Shown: positions 37,172 to 47,410, numbered from the stretch's first letter. The stretch is DNA of 64,000 nucleotides from Bacillus litorisediminis (GCF_022808645.1 NZ_JAKZKT010000004.1:62001-126000), one strand, 5' to 3'. The notes: generated from the sequence alone by a model not told the origin. A program made the numbers and translations.

Positions 37172-38293
37172 CTATGTTCCGTTTATTATGACTCTGAATT
37201 CAAGCATTTTATCTTCCCATGATATAAAAGGAATTATCCGACATTTTAATGCCTGAAACTTCATTTGACATTGTTTGATATGGAAGAGGATATAACGTTT
37301 CGACGATTCAAAACCAAACTTCCATAACCGGATTCTTGCTTTATATCGGGCTAACAGAAATAAAAGTTTTTGATTGATTATAGAATGGTAAGCGTGTCTT
37401 TTACGATAAACAGCCATAACCTGTCTTTCGGGATTAGGCAAAATTATATAAACTAATTTGCATTTTACCTGACTTACCAAAAGCGTCGTCATTGATTCAA
37501 AATTAGCTTTTCTTCTTCTATGTAATCCAGCAAGTAAAAAGATTCCTGAAAAATCAATCGTTGATGAAATGGGATTATCATATTCAGTGAGAAAGACTCC
37601 TGTATTAATTGGGATATTACGGACAGACTGAACCCGTTTGGCAGCAAATGGTTCCATCTTTGTATCCAGCCATTCTTTTACGCTTTCTGAATCCTCAAGA
37701 TTTTTCCATAAACCATCTTTCTCTAATTTTTCTTCTTTTCGATGATGTAAAATATTTTGCACATAGAGCCATCTGGATTGGAATGTTTTTTCCTGTCCGA
37801 TGTGAATCTGTCCATAGATAGCCTCAGGATTTATTACATTCGATTTAGCAAAATTCCAGTCAGAGATATGAACCTCAAAGTGAAGGTGAACCCCGCTTGA
37901 CCCTCCGGTTGTTCCCATGGTTCCTATCAGTTCACCGCTTTTCACCCATTCTCCAACATCCTTTAATCTTTTATGTAAATGTGCATACACCGTTTCATAC
38001 CCATTTGGATGCTCAATGAAAATTACATGTCCATAGCTATAGGAATAATACGATTTAACAACTCTGCCCTCATATACAGCATGAACATTTGAATTCCACT
38101 CGCCTGCGATGTCTATGCCATAATGATGGCCATTCCTTGTCCCAAACTCGTCAGAAATGACGCCATCAGCCGGCCAAAGCCACACATCTTTATCAACTTC
38201 AGATGCAGCATTGGTTGTCCCGCCTAAGAATAAGAGTGAGATGAAAAAAGCCATTAAGGCAACGATTAATAATCGCTTTATATAGTCCTTCAT
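37172..38293 (-). CDS. Secreted M23 (LytM) peptidase with unusual basic tail
   Basis: The protein is 373 residues: signal peptide (about 1-29), then an M23 endopeptidase domain (about 45-160) with both zinc motifs, HHYGIDIAG (HxxxD, near 57) and HLHFEVH (HxH, near 136), so it should cut peptidoglycan peptide bridges. About 200 further residues follow. The last 130 are very rich in Arg, Lys and aromatic residues with a hydrophobic patch near 250, and match nothing I know. It lies between rsiX and the ribU riboswitch, where B. subtilis has serA. Confidence 0.85.
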   Translation of the reverse strand: MKDYIKRLLIVALMAFFISLLFLGGTTNAASEVDKDVWLWPADGVISDEFGTRNGHHYGIDIAGEWNSNVHAVYEGRVVKSYYSYSYGHVIFIEHPNGYETVYAHLHKRLKDVGEWVKSGELIGTMGTTGGSSGVHLHFEVHISDWNFAKSNVINPEAIYGQIHIGQEKTFQSRWLYVQNILHHRKEEKLEKDGLWKNLEDSESVKEWLDTKMEPFAAKRVQSVRNIPINTGVFLTEYDNPISSTIDFSGIFLLAGLHRRRKANFESMTTLLVSQVKCKLVYIILPNPERQVMAVYRKRHAYHSIINQKLLFLLARYKARIRLWKFGFESSKRYILFHIKQCQMKFQALKCRIIPFISWEDKMLEFRVIINGT

Positions 38294-38460
38294 AGCTCTT
38301 CCCCCCTTACTTGTCTTTTTACTAGAAATATGAAAACAAGTCCCTCGATAGAACAGAAAGTACCCAAAGGAATGCAGATGTAATTAAAATGTAAAGTTTT
38401 CTTAATTTTCTATCTACTTATTGTTTCTATTCAATTTTGTCATTTCCTTCTTGAAAAAAT

Positions 38461-38493
38461 AAAAAAAAACGCTAATTCAGTTGAATTAGCGTT
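38461..38493 (-). terminator. Terminator after rsiX
   Basis: Perfect 12-bp stem AACGCTAATTCA/TGAATTAGCGTT with a minimal loop, then nine T on the minus strand. The 5' arm overlaps the rsiX stop. Confidence 0.92.
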
Positions 38494-39721
38494 CAAAGAT
38501 TGAATATTGTTCTAGATAATTGGGTGCTACAGGAACTTGTATACTGGTATTAAATTGAAAGCTAACAAAGTTTTGTTGGGATGAATGCCTGAAATTAACT
38601 GTCTCGAAACCGAAGTTTTTAGCAGTCAGCATAATCGACTCAAATGCCAGCATATTCTCATCCGTTTCTTCAACTTTGGTATTACCCAGATCAATGACTA
38701 ATTCTTTTCCATTCTCTGTTACAGAAACAATTGCAAAATTTTTAAGTGGTCCTTTTAGAGAATGCGTATCAATGTCTGCCTTCATAGCTTCGAGGGCTTC
38801 TTGAACAGTAGCGTATGAACCATCTAAATATGGTGTAAGAAGAGCATCACTTTCACCTTCGGTTTGCAGAATAAAATAAGGCTGTTTAGTCTGTTTGTTT
38901 ACCAATTGCTCTTTTTGTTCACCCATATTACCCAGATTAACTCCAGGTGTACCATTTGTGTAAAATAAAACTTTATTAAAAGTGGTATTAGACAAAGTAT
39001 AGTTCAAAGAATTTTCCAAGGATCTACTATTGGTTGAACCAACTGCATATGGATGATCTTTTGGAAAATCTATTTCAATTGCTGAGTTATCACTTCCTGT
39101 AATCGTTATATCACCTGCAAGAGGAAGCAATTTACTGTTTAAGCCCATTTCTTCAAAAGGAATATGATCCTTATTATTCTGGTACTGATCTAACCAAGTT
39201 TCATTAGCTTTATTTGGAACGGTAATTGTAACAGGTATGACATTTTGTCCTAGCATATCAGGAACAGCATACGTAATAGCAGTCATATTGTCTGTAACTT
39301 GTTCTGGATAGAGGGCGGATTGATCAGGAATTGCCTGAATTGAACTAATTCCCGGATTAGCTTTATCTTCAGCAGCCTCTTCTATAACCTCTGTTTGTTC
39401 TCCTGAATCCTCAGCCTGCGCTTCGAATGATTCAGTATTCTCATAACTGTTTTCCTGATCAGCCGCATCTTTTGTAGCCATAAATAATTTACTTTCTGAA
39501 GCATGGTTGCTAGGAAAAATGGATGGATAAAGTATGAACGATAAAAGAATCACTGCTGCAACAGCTGCAGTAGGGATATACCAATATTTTCTCTTGTCTT
39601 TTTTCAATTGTTTTTGGACGTTGTAATAAATCTCGTTTGGACTGCGGGAATCCTCTACTTTGGGCATTTGTTTCAAAAGATTTTCAATCTTTTTATCGTC
39701 CCATGAAGAATTGCTCACCAT
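38486..39721 (-). CDS. rsiX: Anti-sigma-X factor RsiX
   Basis: Membrane anti-sigma factor holding SigX inactive. The protein is 411 residues: cytoplasmic N-terminus (1-45), one membrane helix (about 47-66), an acidic Ser/Glu-rich linker (about 75-125), then a large outer domain with a GerMN-like C-terminal part (about 285-400). B. subtilis RsiX is 368 residues, so the linker is somewhat longer here. Its start lies 29 nt inside sigX, so production is coupled. Position sigX-rsiX after resE is as in B. subtilis. Confidence 0.88.
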   Translation of the reverse strand: MVSNSSWDDKKIENLLKQMPKVEDSRSPNEIYYNVQKQLKKDKRKYWYIPTAAVAAVILLSFILYPSIFPSNHASESKLFMATKDAADQENSYENTESFEAQAEDSGEQTEVIEEAAEDKANPGISSIQAIPDQSALYPEQVTDNMTAITYAVPDMLGQNVIPVTITVPNKANETWLDQYQNNKDHIPFEEMGLNSKLLPLAGDITITGSDNSAIEIDFPKDHPYAVGSTNSRSLENSLNYTLSNTTFNKVLFYTNGTPGVNLGNMGEQKEQLVNKQTKQPYFILQTEGESDALLTPYLDGSYATVQEALEAMKADIDTHSLKGPLKNFAIVSVTENGKELVIDLGNTKVEETDENMLAFESIMLTAKNFGFETVNFRHSSQQNFVSFQFNTSIQVPVAPNYLEQYSIFER

Positions 39722-40244
39722 CTTTTCCCTCCTTTACCAACCGTGTTTCCATCGCTTTTTTCAATGCCTTAACGGCCCGATGCTGTGTTGTTTTCACTTT
39801 GCTTTCCGTCCAACCCAGGCTTTGTGCTGTTTCGGCGATTGACAAGGACTGAATAAAACGCATGACAAGAACTAACCTGTGATCGACCGAGCATTCTTGA
39901 AGACATTCATACATCAGTTTAATTTCCTCATTTTGAACGGCGACATCCTCTGGTATAGGCTCCTTGTCCTTGATTTGATTTTCTCCCCAATCAAATGAAT
40001 CTAAAATTCTTTTTTTCCAGCTTTTTTGTTTTCGAAAAAAATCAATCGCTACATTACGGGCAATCGAAAAAAGCCAAGTTTTTTCACTGCTTTTTCCTTC
40101 GAAGCGGTCGTATGACTTAAGAACCCGAATGTACACTTCTTGGACTAAGTCTTCAGCATGTTCTCTATTTTGTACCATATAATATAGAAATTGAAATAGG
40201 TCTTGGTGATAGTCATTATAGATGCGTTGAAAAACGGAGTCCAT
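39693..40244 (-). CDS. sigX: ECF RNA polymerase sigma factor SigX
   Basis: Group 4 sigma factor of 183 residues. Sigma-2 has LFQFLYYMVQNREHAEDLVQEVYIRVLKS (near 15-42) and KTWLFSIARNVAIDFFR; sigma-4 (about 120-170) has the helix-turn-helix LSIAETAQSLGWTESKVKTTQHRAVKAL. In B. subtilis SigX directs genes that alter cell-surface charge. The overlap with rsiX and the upstream resDE genes identify it as SigX rather than another ECF factor. Confidence 0.93.
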   Translation of the reverse strand: MDSVFQRIYNDYHQDLFQFLYYMVQNREHAEDLVQEVYIRVLKSYDRFEGKSSEKTWLFSIARNVAIDFFRKQKSWKKRILDSFDWGENQIKDKEPIPEDVAVQNEEIKLMYECLQECSVDHRLVLVMRFIQSLSIAETAQSLGWTESKVKTTQHRAVKALKKAMETRLVKEGKDGEQFFMGR

Positions 40245-40405
40245 TTCGTCCCCTCCCCGTTTTCATAATATTAGTCGAATTTAATTAAAAAAAGTTTCAC
40301 TCTTCAACTATAGACTTTTATGGTAATAATTGAAAGCGTGTATCATTAAAAAGTTTCAAATTAAGAGAAAATGGAATTTTGTTTCTCATGAAACAAGATA
40401 AATCG

Positions 40406-42193
40406 TCATAACATGCCATTTTCTCTGCTTTTTCGGGGAATGAAAATAGAAAACGTCGTGCCTTGTCCAACTTGGCTTTGGACAGAAATATGCCCCTGGT
40501 GTGCATCTATTATATTTTTTGCTATGGATAATCCTAATCCTGTTCCTGATCTTCCTCTTGTTCTCGATTTATCCCCTTTATAAAACCGTTCAAAAACAAA
40601 AGGCAAATCTTCCTCTGGAATGCCAGAGCCAGTATCCAATACTTCTAACAAGAGACCGTTATTCATCACTTTTCCGTTTACCTGTACTTTTCCTCCTGCA
40701 TTGGTGTGCCTGATTGCATTATCTATTAAATTTGTCAGAACCTGTTCAATCTTATCCTCGTCAAGTTCAAATATGTCATCTTCTTTAATTCCTCGTAAAA
40801 CAAGAACAATATCCTTTTCCTTCGCAATACCGGAAAACTTTTTCAGTACACGGTCAAGGTATGAATATAGCTGGATTTTCTCATGATGAACTGTTATATG
40901 ACCTGCTTCTATACTGGCGAGATCTAATAAGTCGTTGACCAGTCTGCCCATTCGCAGAGTCTCATCATAAATTACTTTAGCTATTTCTCTTTTTTCCTCT
41001 TCAGAACTGGCAATATCATCTACAATTGCTTCGCTGTATCCTTGAAGTAAGGATATCGGAGTTCTCAGTTCATGGGAAACATTCGCAATAAAATCTTTAC
41101 GAATTTTATCCATCTTTCGTTCTTCCGTCATATCACGGACAACTGCAACAGCACCGCGGACAGAGCTCTGGTTATATAGCGGGCTGACGATAACCGTCCA
41201 TGTTCGCATTTGCAAGGAGATTTCCCCAGTTTGTTCCTGTTCCGTCAGTACAGCTGATTGAAACAGGTCATATACTTTTGACGGAAGTCCTTCAATGATT
41301 TCTGTATTAGACTTATCATAATACCAATACTGCAGGAATCGCTCAGCAGGAGGATTTGTCATTAGGATGGTGCCGTCCTTATTTAACGTAATAACCCCAT
41401 CTGCCATACTACTCAATATACTGGATAGCTGTTCCTTTTCCTGCCTTAAGGCACTCATATTATACTTTAGTTGTTTACCCATTTGGTTAAAGGCGGTTGC
41501 GAGCTCACCGATTTCATCATTCGTCAGAATTGGCACTTTTGTATCAAACTTTCCCCGGGCAACTTCAAAGGCAGCTTCTCTCATTTTTAATAATGGCGCT
41601 GAAATTCTGGTGGATAAGAAAAAGGCAAATACCGTTGTTAAAACAAATGCGATGCCCGCCGCAAGCAGAATTAACTTTGTCGTTTGGTTAGCTGTATCAC
41701 GAACCACCTCTAAAGATTGATAAATAAAAGCTACGCCATGCTCATCATCTTGTGTAATAAAAGGGGTTCCAACTACCTTTACATTTGAATACTCATCAGT
41801 GTTGATCTCTCCAGGAGGTGAGATTTCAACCTCTACACTTTCCCCAGTTGCTAGTATATGGGGTAAGAGATGATCTTCCTTGAAAATATCAATTGGTAAA
41901 TGCACGTCTCGGTCATGAGGGAGATAAAACTGGTTTCCCTCTTCCATAAAAACTATAACCCTTGTGGCTTCATCCACCAGTTCACCTGTAATTTCTAAGG
42001 CAAGCTCTAAATTTTGATGCTCTTCCATGATAAACGAAACTTTATCAGCGGTTCTTCTCAAATCATCTTCAATTTCATCAACATGATATTGCTGAAAAAA
42101 CTGAAGCAGAAACATCGTTAATACAAATAGTACGAAGCCGACAAGTAAAAGAATGGTAGCCCAAAGCTTTCCGACTACGCTTTTCCAAATCAT
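40406..42193 (-). CDS. resE: Sensor histidine kinase ResE
   Basis: Membrane kinase of the redox and oxygen-limitation system. The protein is 595 residues: TM1 (about 13-32), outer sensor domain (33-165), TM2 (about 167-190), HAMP (190-242), PAS (about 255-350), HisKA with the phosphorylated histidine in NVSHELRTP (near 375), and HATPase with NLIDNAIRHT, DTGSGIP and GTGLGLSI. ATGA overlap with resD. It activates ResD for nitrate respiration, cytochrome assembly and related genes. Confidence 0.96.
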   Translation of the reverse strand: MIWKSVVGKLWATILLLVGFVLFVLTMFLLQFFQQYHVDEIEDDLRRTADKVSFIMEEHQNLELALEITGELVDEATRVIVFMEEGNQFYLPHDRDVHLPIDIFKEDHLLPHILATGESVEVEISPPGEINTDEYSNVKVVGTPFITQDDEHGVAFIYQSLEVVRDTANQTTKLILLAAGIAFVLTTVFAFFLSTRISAPLLKMREAAFEVARGKFDTKVPILTNDEIGELATAFNQMGKQLKYNMSALRQEKEQLSSILSSMADGVITLNKDGTILMTNPPAERFLQYWYYDKSNTEIIEGLPSKVYDLFQSAVLTEQEQTGEISLQMRTWTVIVSPLYNQSSVRGAVAVVRDMTEERKMDKIRKDFIANVSHELRTPISLLQGYSEAIVDDIASSEEEKREIAKVIYDETLRMGRLVNDLLDLASIEAGHITVHHEKIQLYSYLDRVLKKFSGIAKEKDIVLVLRGIKEDDIFELDEDKIEQVLTNLIDNAIRHTNAGGKVQVNGKVMNNGLLLEVLDTGSGIPEEDLPFVFERFYKGDKSRTRGRSGTGLGLSIAKNIIDAHQGHISVQSQVGQGTTFSIFIPRKSRENGML

Positions 42194-42909
42194 TCAGTTC
42201 CAACCTCGAACTTATAGCCGACACCCCAAACAGTCACAATCATTTTCGCAGCTTGTTCGGATACCTTGCTGAGTTTCTCACGTAAACGTTTAATATGAGT
42301 GTCCACTGTGCGCAAATCCCCAAAAAATTCATACTGCCAAACTTCTTTTAACAGATGTTCCCTGTCGTACACTTTATCAGGCGTTTTTGCAAGAAAATAT
42401 AACAATTCGTATTCTTTTGGTGTTAAACTTACTTCTTTTCCATCCGCTGTTACCCGGTGAGCATCATGATCAATGGTAAGATGCGGGAAAACGATTACAT
42501 TCTTGGCTGATGTTTCTGTATTCAAATATGTTGTTTTGGACGCACGTCTTAATAAAGCTTTAACCCGCAAAACGACTTCGCGGGGACTGAAAGGTTTAAC
42601 AATGTAATCGTCTGTTCCAACCTCAAAGCCTTGGACCCTATTAGCCTCTTCGCCTTTGGCCGTTAACATAATGATTGGTGTTGATTTCTTCTCACGCAAA
42701 CGGCGGGTTACCTCAATCCCATCCACCTCTGGCATCATTAAATCTAATAAAATTAAGTCGTAATCGGTTGCAAATGCTTTTGCTAAAGCTTCTGCACCGT
42801 CTTGTGCTTCTTCAATCTTAAACCCTTCCCGTTCTAGGTACATCTTCAGCAAGCGGCGAATCCGTTCTTCATCATCTACTACTAGGATGGTATAATCCTG
42901 TTCGTTCAT
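42190..42909 (-). CDS. resD: Response regulator ResD
   Basis: OmpR-family DNA-binding regulator. About 239 residues from the ATG at 42909 (GGGAG upstream; GTG starts nearby are possible). The receiver domain has the acidic pocket VVDDEERIRR and the phosphorylation site LILLDLMMPE (near residue 56), plus the T in IIMLTAKGEE and K in VKPFSPRE. The winged-helix effector ends YEFFGDLRTVDTHIKRLREKL and VWGVGYKFE. It is very close to B. subtilis ResD as remembered. Upstream a terminator separates it from resABC, implying a separate promoter. Confidence 0.97.
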   Translation of the reverse strand: MNEQDYTILVVDDEERIRRLLKMYLEREGFKIEEAQDGAEALAKAFATDYDLILLDLMMPEVDGIEVTRRLREKKSTPIIMLTAKGEEANRVQGFEVGTDDYIVKPFSPREVVLRVKALLRRASKTTYLNTETSAKNVIVFPHLTIDHDAHRVTADGKEVSLTPKEYELLYFLAKTPDKVYDREHLLKEVWQYEFFGDLRTVDTHIKRLREKLSKVSEQAAKMIVTVWGVGYKFEVGTE

Positions 42910-42951
42910 CACCAAAATCACTCCCTAAACTTTGAAAATGTAGTACATGTA

Positions 42952-42980
42952 TAAAAACCTTCACAGTTTTCTGTGAAGGT
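42952..42980 (-). terminator. Terminator between resC and resD
   Basis: Perfect 10-bp stem ACCTTCACAG/CTGTGAAGGT with a 4-nt loop, then TTTTTAT on the minus strand, 37 nt past the resC stop. Read-through would give the long resABCDE transcript; the gap of about 40 nt to the resD ATG leaves little room for an internal promoter beyond the hairpin. Confidence 0.85.
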
Positions 42981-43016
42981 CATACTAAGGTTGAAAACTC
43001 CTTCTTTCTCGTTATG

Positions 43017-44204
43017 TTAAACACCAGCGTAAGAATGAAGTCCTGCGATAACAAGATTAACAACAATAAGATTAAACATTATTATAGCAAATCCAATCAC
43101 TGCCAGCCATGCTGATTTTTCACCATGCCATCCTCTTGAAAGACGCAAATGCAAGAAGGCCGCATAAAATAACCAGGTAATCAAAGCCCAAACCTCTTTC
43201 GGGTCCCATCCCCAAAATCGGCTCCAGGCAAGCTGTGCCCAAATCATCGCAAAGATAAGAGCACCTAAAGTAAAAATAGGAAAACCTATTAAAACAGAGC
43301 GATAGCCAATTTCATCTAATAGCTCTAATTTAGAATTCTTTGTAAGTGGCTTTAATAAAGCCCCAATTCTCCTTCTAGTCAATAATCGAATTAGCAGATA
43401 GAGAAGAGCACCTGCCCCAAGCGACCATATAACAGTGTTCAATTTCTTAGCATTAATAATAGCGGGAACCTGAACAAAAGGTTCGATATGCCCTTCTGTT
43501 GCCAGTTCTCCTTCATGAGGACCAACCAGTGCAGGCAGGGTATAAGTTGTTTCTGCAGTTTTTCCATCTTTATCGATATAAATAAATTGGCTTTCATAAT
43601 CAGCAATGGCAAATGCTGAGGTTGTTAAAATAAAACCTAGTACTGAAATCAAACTAAACAATACAATTTCTAACCAAAAGCTTGACTTGGAGCTTTTGGT
43701 TTGATCAATAGACTTAATTAAGTATATTAAACCTGCTGCAAAACTGATGGCCAGCACAGCCTCACCGGTAGCAGCAGTTGTTACGTGAATATGAAGCCAG
43801 TAGCTTTTTAAAGATGGCACTAAAGGAGAGATTTCATTGGGAAACATACTTGCATATGCAATGATCAGTAATGCAATCGGCAAAGAAAACAAGCCCAGAA
43901 CGGCATTGCGATAAATAAAAAAGATAACGATAAAAGCAGCAACAAGCATCATGCCAAAGAATGTGATAAATTCAAATAAATTACTTACTGGAGCATGTCC
44001 TGCTGCAATCCATCTCGTAATAAAATACCCAAGTTGGGCGATAAAACCAAGGATGGTCACAATAATTCCGACTTTAGACCATCTCTCAGGCTTCTTTTGC
44101 ACTTCCATATTTTTCTTTTGTCTGATGGAACCTGCAAAAATGAAGGTTCCTAACAGATAAAGAATAAATGCTATAAAAAGTAGATTTCCGCTTAATTCAA
44201 CCAT
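43017..44204 (-). CDS. resC: Cytochrome c biogenesis protein ResC (CcsA-like)
   Basis: Heme-handling subunit of the system II cytochrome c maturase. The protein is 395 residues with about eight membrane helices. The WWD-type heme motif [17 protein letters not shown] lies near residue 324, and conserved histidines flank it (for example [14 protein letters not shown] near 137 and [17 protein letters not shown]). GGGAGG precedes the ATG. It lies 15 nt after resB. Confidence 0.95.
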   Translation of the reverse strand: MVELSGNLLFIAFILYLLGTFIFAGSIRQKKNMEVQKKPERWSKVGIIVTILGFIAQLGYFITRWIAAGHAPVSNLFEFITFFGMMLVAAFIVIFFIYRNAVLGLFSLPIALLIIAYASMFPNEISPLVPSLKSYWLHIHVTTAATGEAVLAISFAAGLIYLIKSIDQTKSSKSSFWLEIVLFSLISVLGFILTTSAFAIADYESQFIYIDKDGKTAETTYTLPALVGPHEGELATEGHIEPFVQVPAIINAKKLNTVIWSLGAGALLYLLIRLLTRRRIGALLKPLTKNSKLELLDEIGYRSVLIGFPIFTLGALIFAMIWAQLAWSRFWGWDPKEVWALITWLFYAAFLHLRLSRGWHGEKSAWLAVIGFAIIMFNLIVVNLVIAGLHSYAGV

Positions 44205-44219
44205 GAAATGGCTACCTCC

Positions 44220-45857
44220 CTATTCGGAGCCCTCATTCTTGTCCATTTGATCCTCTGGAATAAATTGAGGGGTTTCTTCGAAAACTTTTTCTAATTCTCT
44301 CTTTAATCCGTACCAATTTTTATTGGTATGGGCAGCTATTAATACATGATCCTTTTGTTTTTGTATCCAAATCCTTCTATGGTTCCAATAAGCTCCCTGA
44401 ACAACACCAATCATAAAAATCAGGCCACCGAGCGCCAATATCCAGATTGTGTTATCTTTACGAACAGTGAGTCCAGAAACCTCTTTGCTTTCCATCGTCG
44501 AAAACTTCATTTTGTATTTGTTCTGCCCGGATGGATCATACGTCTGCTGAATCGCAACGATACTTAATTCTCCTTCTTGATTTTCAGGAGAGATCACATT
44601 AAAGATAAAAGCAGGATTCCTTGGATAAGGTGATGTATTTTTGGGAATTAAGTTTTCATCAAATTCAACATCCGGATAATAACGTACAATTTCAACTTTG
44701 TATCCGTTTCCTAAATCATACACTTGTTGAGGCTCTTCTAAATCAATTCTTATGTCACCGTAAGCTTCCCCAGTTTCCTGATTGATGAGGGTAAAGGTCA
44801 TGGCTTTAAACTCACCCTGATTAAAGGACATTTGGTAAAGGGAATATCCTTCAAATTGCAGAGGTTTATTGACCTGAATCGAAAAATCTTTTATTTTTTC
44901 CAATTCAGGTGTTTGCCCTAAAACTGTATCAGAGGATCGCTTATAGAGCGTAACATTTGTTTGATAATTACTTACAACATCTCCATTGGATCTCTCTAAT
45001 GATTCCTCGAATACACCGTTTCGTTCCGAACCATCATATACATCAATTATAAATTGATTGTTTCCTAGATAATACTCACGGTTTGTGCCTGGAATCGGAC
45101 TAATCTCTCCTTCTTCAATCCAAAGCTGCTGATCTACGTACATTCCTGGAATAAACCGCAGCATGCATCCGATTAAAAATATAATAAGTCCGATATGATT
45201 AATATAAGGGCCCCAACGGGAAAACCGTCCCTTTTCTGCCAATAAACTTCCGTTTTCTTCACGAATCTGATATCTCTTTTTCTTTAAATTTTGTTTAATA
45301 CGATCGAATGTGTCTTCAAGCTTAGAAGCTTCCCCTGGTGCGATAGTATAAAGGCGCTGTCTCTTCATAAAGCCTTCGTGCTTGATAACACTTTGGCGCT
45401 TCAGTGCACGGTAAAGAGGTACGACACGGTCAAGACTGCAAATAACCAGCGAAACTCCTATTGATGCTATTAATAAAAGATAAACCCACGAACCATAGAG
45501 ATCATGGAAACCCAATAAATAATATAATCGTCCAAACCAGCCGTATTCACTCTCATAATAATCACCCGCAGGCACATTTTGCGGGATAAATTCTTCTTGC
45601 GGCAGGATTGTACCTATGGCTGATACACTAAGAGTAACAACAATTAACCATATTCCTACTTTTACAGAAGAAAAGAAGTTCCAGATCCGATCAACCACCG
45701 TTTTTTTGTATGTTTGAGATCTTCTGGCACTCCCCTCATAACGCATATCTACCAGTTTTTTCTTTTCTTCTGCTTCTACTAAAATTTTGCCACATGATTC
45801 ACACAGAACAGTTCCATGAGGATTCACGTGGCCACATTCACATTTTACGTGATTCAT
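44220..45857 (-). CDS. resB: Cytochrome c biogenesis protein ResB (Ccs1-like)
   Basis: Partner of ResC in the heme ligation complex. The protein is 545 residues. It starts with a small zinc-ribbon-like segment, CECG and CESCGK (residues 5-24), then has four membrane helices (near 70, 125, 210 and the C-terminal one near 470) and a large outer loop between the third and fourth. AGGGAG precedes the ATG. It lies 18 nt after resA, giving the resA-resB-resC unit. Confidence 0.95.
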   Translation of the reverse strand: MNHVKCECGHVNPHGTVLCESCGKILVEAEEKKKLVDMRYEGSARRSQTYKKTVVDRIWNFFSSVKVGIWLIVVTLSVSAIGTILPQEEFIPQNVPAGDYYESEYGWFGRLYYLLGFHDLYGSWVYLLLIASIGVSLVICSLDRVVPLYRALKRQSVIKHEGFMKRQRLYTIAPGEASKLEDTFDRIKQNLKKKRYQIREENGSLLAEKGRFSRWGPYINHIGLIIFLIGCMLRFIPGMYVDQQLWIEEGEISPIPGTNREYYLGNNQFIIDVYDGSERNGVFEESLERSNGDVVSNYQTNVTLYKRSSDTVLGQTPELEKIKDFSIQVNKPLQFEGYSLYQMSFNQGEFKAMTFTLINQETGEAYGDIRIDLEEPQQVYDLGNGYKVEIVRYYPDVEFDENLIPKNTSPYPRNPAFIFNVISPENQEGELSIVAIQQTYDPSGQNKYKMKFSTMESKEVSGLTVRKDNTIWILALGGLIFMIGVVQGAYWNHRRIWIQKQKDHVLIAAHTNKNWYGLKRELEKVFEETPQFIPEDQMDKNEGSE

Positions 45858-45875
45858 TATAAAAACTCCCTAGAA

Positions 45876-46409
45876 TCAAGGTTTGATTTTCTCCATTGAT
45901 TCACGAACTTTTTCTTCTGTCATAGTTGTTGTAATGATTTCTTCAATTACCCCGTCCGGGTTAATTAAAATAGTAGTTGGAAGCGGAGAAATATTATATG
46001 CCCGCTGGACCTCAGAGCTTTTTGTGTCTCTTAATACCGGGAAACTCATGTTATATTCCTTCACAAAATTTTCAATGGCCATTGTCGATTCGCCGACATT
46101 AACAGCTAAAATCGTAACTCCTTCATCCTTATAATAAGAATATTGATTTTCCATATAAGGCATTTCTACTTTACAAGGTTCACACCATGTTCCCCAAAAA
46201 TTCAAGAAAACACCTTGTCCCTTATAATCTGAAAGTTTATGTATATTGCCTTCCATATCTTTTAAAGCAAAATTGGGTGCTTTATCACCTACTCCAATCG
46301 TTTCCCGATCAGCTTGTGTCAGATTTGAATATAGTGAATACCCAACAGCTGAAAATAGTAATACTAATATAATAGTTCGAAGAATGAGTCTATTTTTCTT
46401 TTTTTCCAT
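45876..46409 (-). CDS. resA: Thiol-disulfide oxidoreductase ResA
   Basis: Membrane-anchored thioredoxin-fold protein that reduces the heme-binding cysteines of apocytochrome c. The protein is 177 residues: N-terminal anchor (about 8-28), then a TlpA/ResA domain with the active site WGTWCEPCKVEMPY near residue 74 (CEPC, the ResA-specific motif) and a cis-proline in SPLPTTILI. AAGGAGG precedes the ATG. First gene of resABC, after rluB. Confidence 0.96.
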   Translation of the reverse strand: MEKKKNRLILRTIILVLLFSAVGYSLYSNLTQADRETIGVGDKAPNFALKDMEGNIHKLSDYKGQGVFLNFWGTWCEPCKVEMPYMENQYSYYKDEGVTILAVNVGESTMAIENFVKEYNMSFPVLRDTKSSEVQRAYNISPLPTTILINPDGVIEEIITTTMTEEKVRESMEKIKP

Positions 46410-46503
46410 AGGATTGCTGCCTCCTTATGGGACCTTTATATCATTGATATTATAGCACTTTCAATGACTCTCTTTGCATCAGAATTTGAAGGTTATGTGA
46501 CAC

Positions 46504-47235
46504 TTATCGCTGATTGCCGTTTTGCGACAGGTGTCTTAATTGTTTTACTTCATGCGGGGTCAGCTCTCGTGAATCTCCAGGACTTAATCCATCCAAAGTC
46601 AAAAAAGCAAAGCGCTCCCTTTTTAATTTTAAAACAGGATGTCCAATCGCTTCAAACATACGCCGTACCTGCCTGTTTTTCCCCTCATAAATTGTTAATT
46701 CAAAAATAGAACTATTCTTTCGTTTATCCAACGATAGCATTTTCACCTTAGCGGGTGCAGTCATACCATCTTCGAGTTTTATACCTTTTTGAAGCTGTAT
46801 GATCTGAGTCTTGCTTGGTATCCCCTTTACCTTTGCAATATATGTTTTGGGGATATGATAACGCGGGTGTGTCATCTGATTTGTGAACTCCCCGTCATTC
46901 GTCATCAAAAGAAGCCCTGATGTATCATAATCTAGTCGCCCAACAGGGAATATTCTTTCTTTAAGTTCTGGAAAAAAGTCCGTAACTACCTTTCTTCCCT
47001 TATCATCCTTTACACTTGAAATAACTCCTCTTGGTTTATAAAACAAAAAATAAACAGGCTCTTCCTTTTCAAGCGGAATCCCATTTACTTCTATTTCATC
47101 AGACGGTTTTACCTTTGTACCAAGTTCGAGGACCACTTGTCCATTTACTTTTACTTTACCAGAAGTAATTAATTCTTCCGCTTTTCGTCTTGATGCTACT
47201 CCAGCTTGTGCAATTACTTTTTGCAGGCGTTCCAT
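46504..47235 (-). CDS. rluB: Ribosomal large-subunit pseudouridine synthase RluB
   Basis: Makes a pseudouridine in 23S rRNA. The protein is 243 residues from the ATG at 47235 (GGAGG 10 nt upstream; a GTG three codons earlier is possible). An N-terminal S4 RNA-binding domain (about 1-60) precedes the synthase domain; the catalytic aspartate is in GRLDYDTSGLLLMTND (near residue 105). Position between spmB and resA equals B. subtilis ypuL. Confidence 0.95.
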   Translation of the reverse strand: MERLQKVIAQAGVASRRKAEELITSGKVKVNGQVVLELGTKVKPSDEIEVNGIPLEKEEPVYFLFYKPRGVISSVKDDKGRKVVTDFFPELKERIFPVGRLDYDTSGLLLMTNDGEFTNQMTHPRYHIPKTYIAKVKGIPSKTQIIQLQKGIKLEDGMTAPAKVKMLSLDKRKNSSIFELTIYEGKNRQVRRMFEAIGHPVLKLKRERFAFLTLDGLSPGDSRELTPHEVKQLRHLSQNGNQR

Positions 47236-47359
47236 CGTTTTCACCCCTCCATCATATTACCTGTAATTATGCGCCTAGACAAGCAAAACAATTATCGTAC
47301 CTAAATATTTGTCGTATTTTCATTCTTTCCGAATATAGGAATTTTTAATGGCAAGTTCA

Positions 47360-47395
47360 TCAAAAAAAGACATGCCTTAAAAGGTCATGTCTTTC
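47360..47395 (-). terminator. Terminator after spmB
   Basis: Stem AAAGACAT/ATGTCTTT extended by inner CCTT/AAGG, followed by TTTTTTG on the minus strand, about 17 nt past the spmB stop. Confidence 0.85.
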
Positions 47396-47410
47396 TTTAA
47401 ACCCTATATT

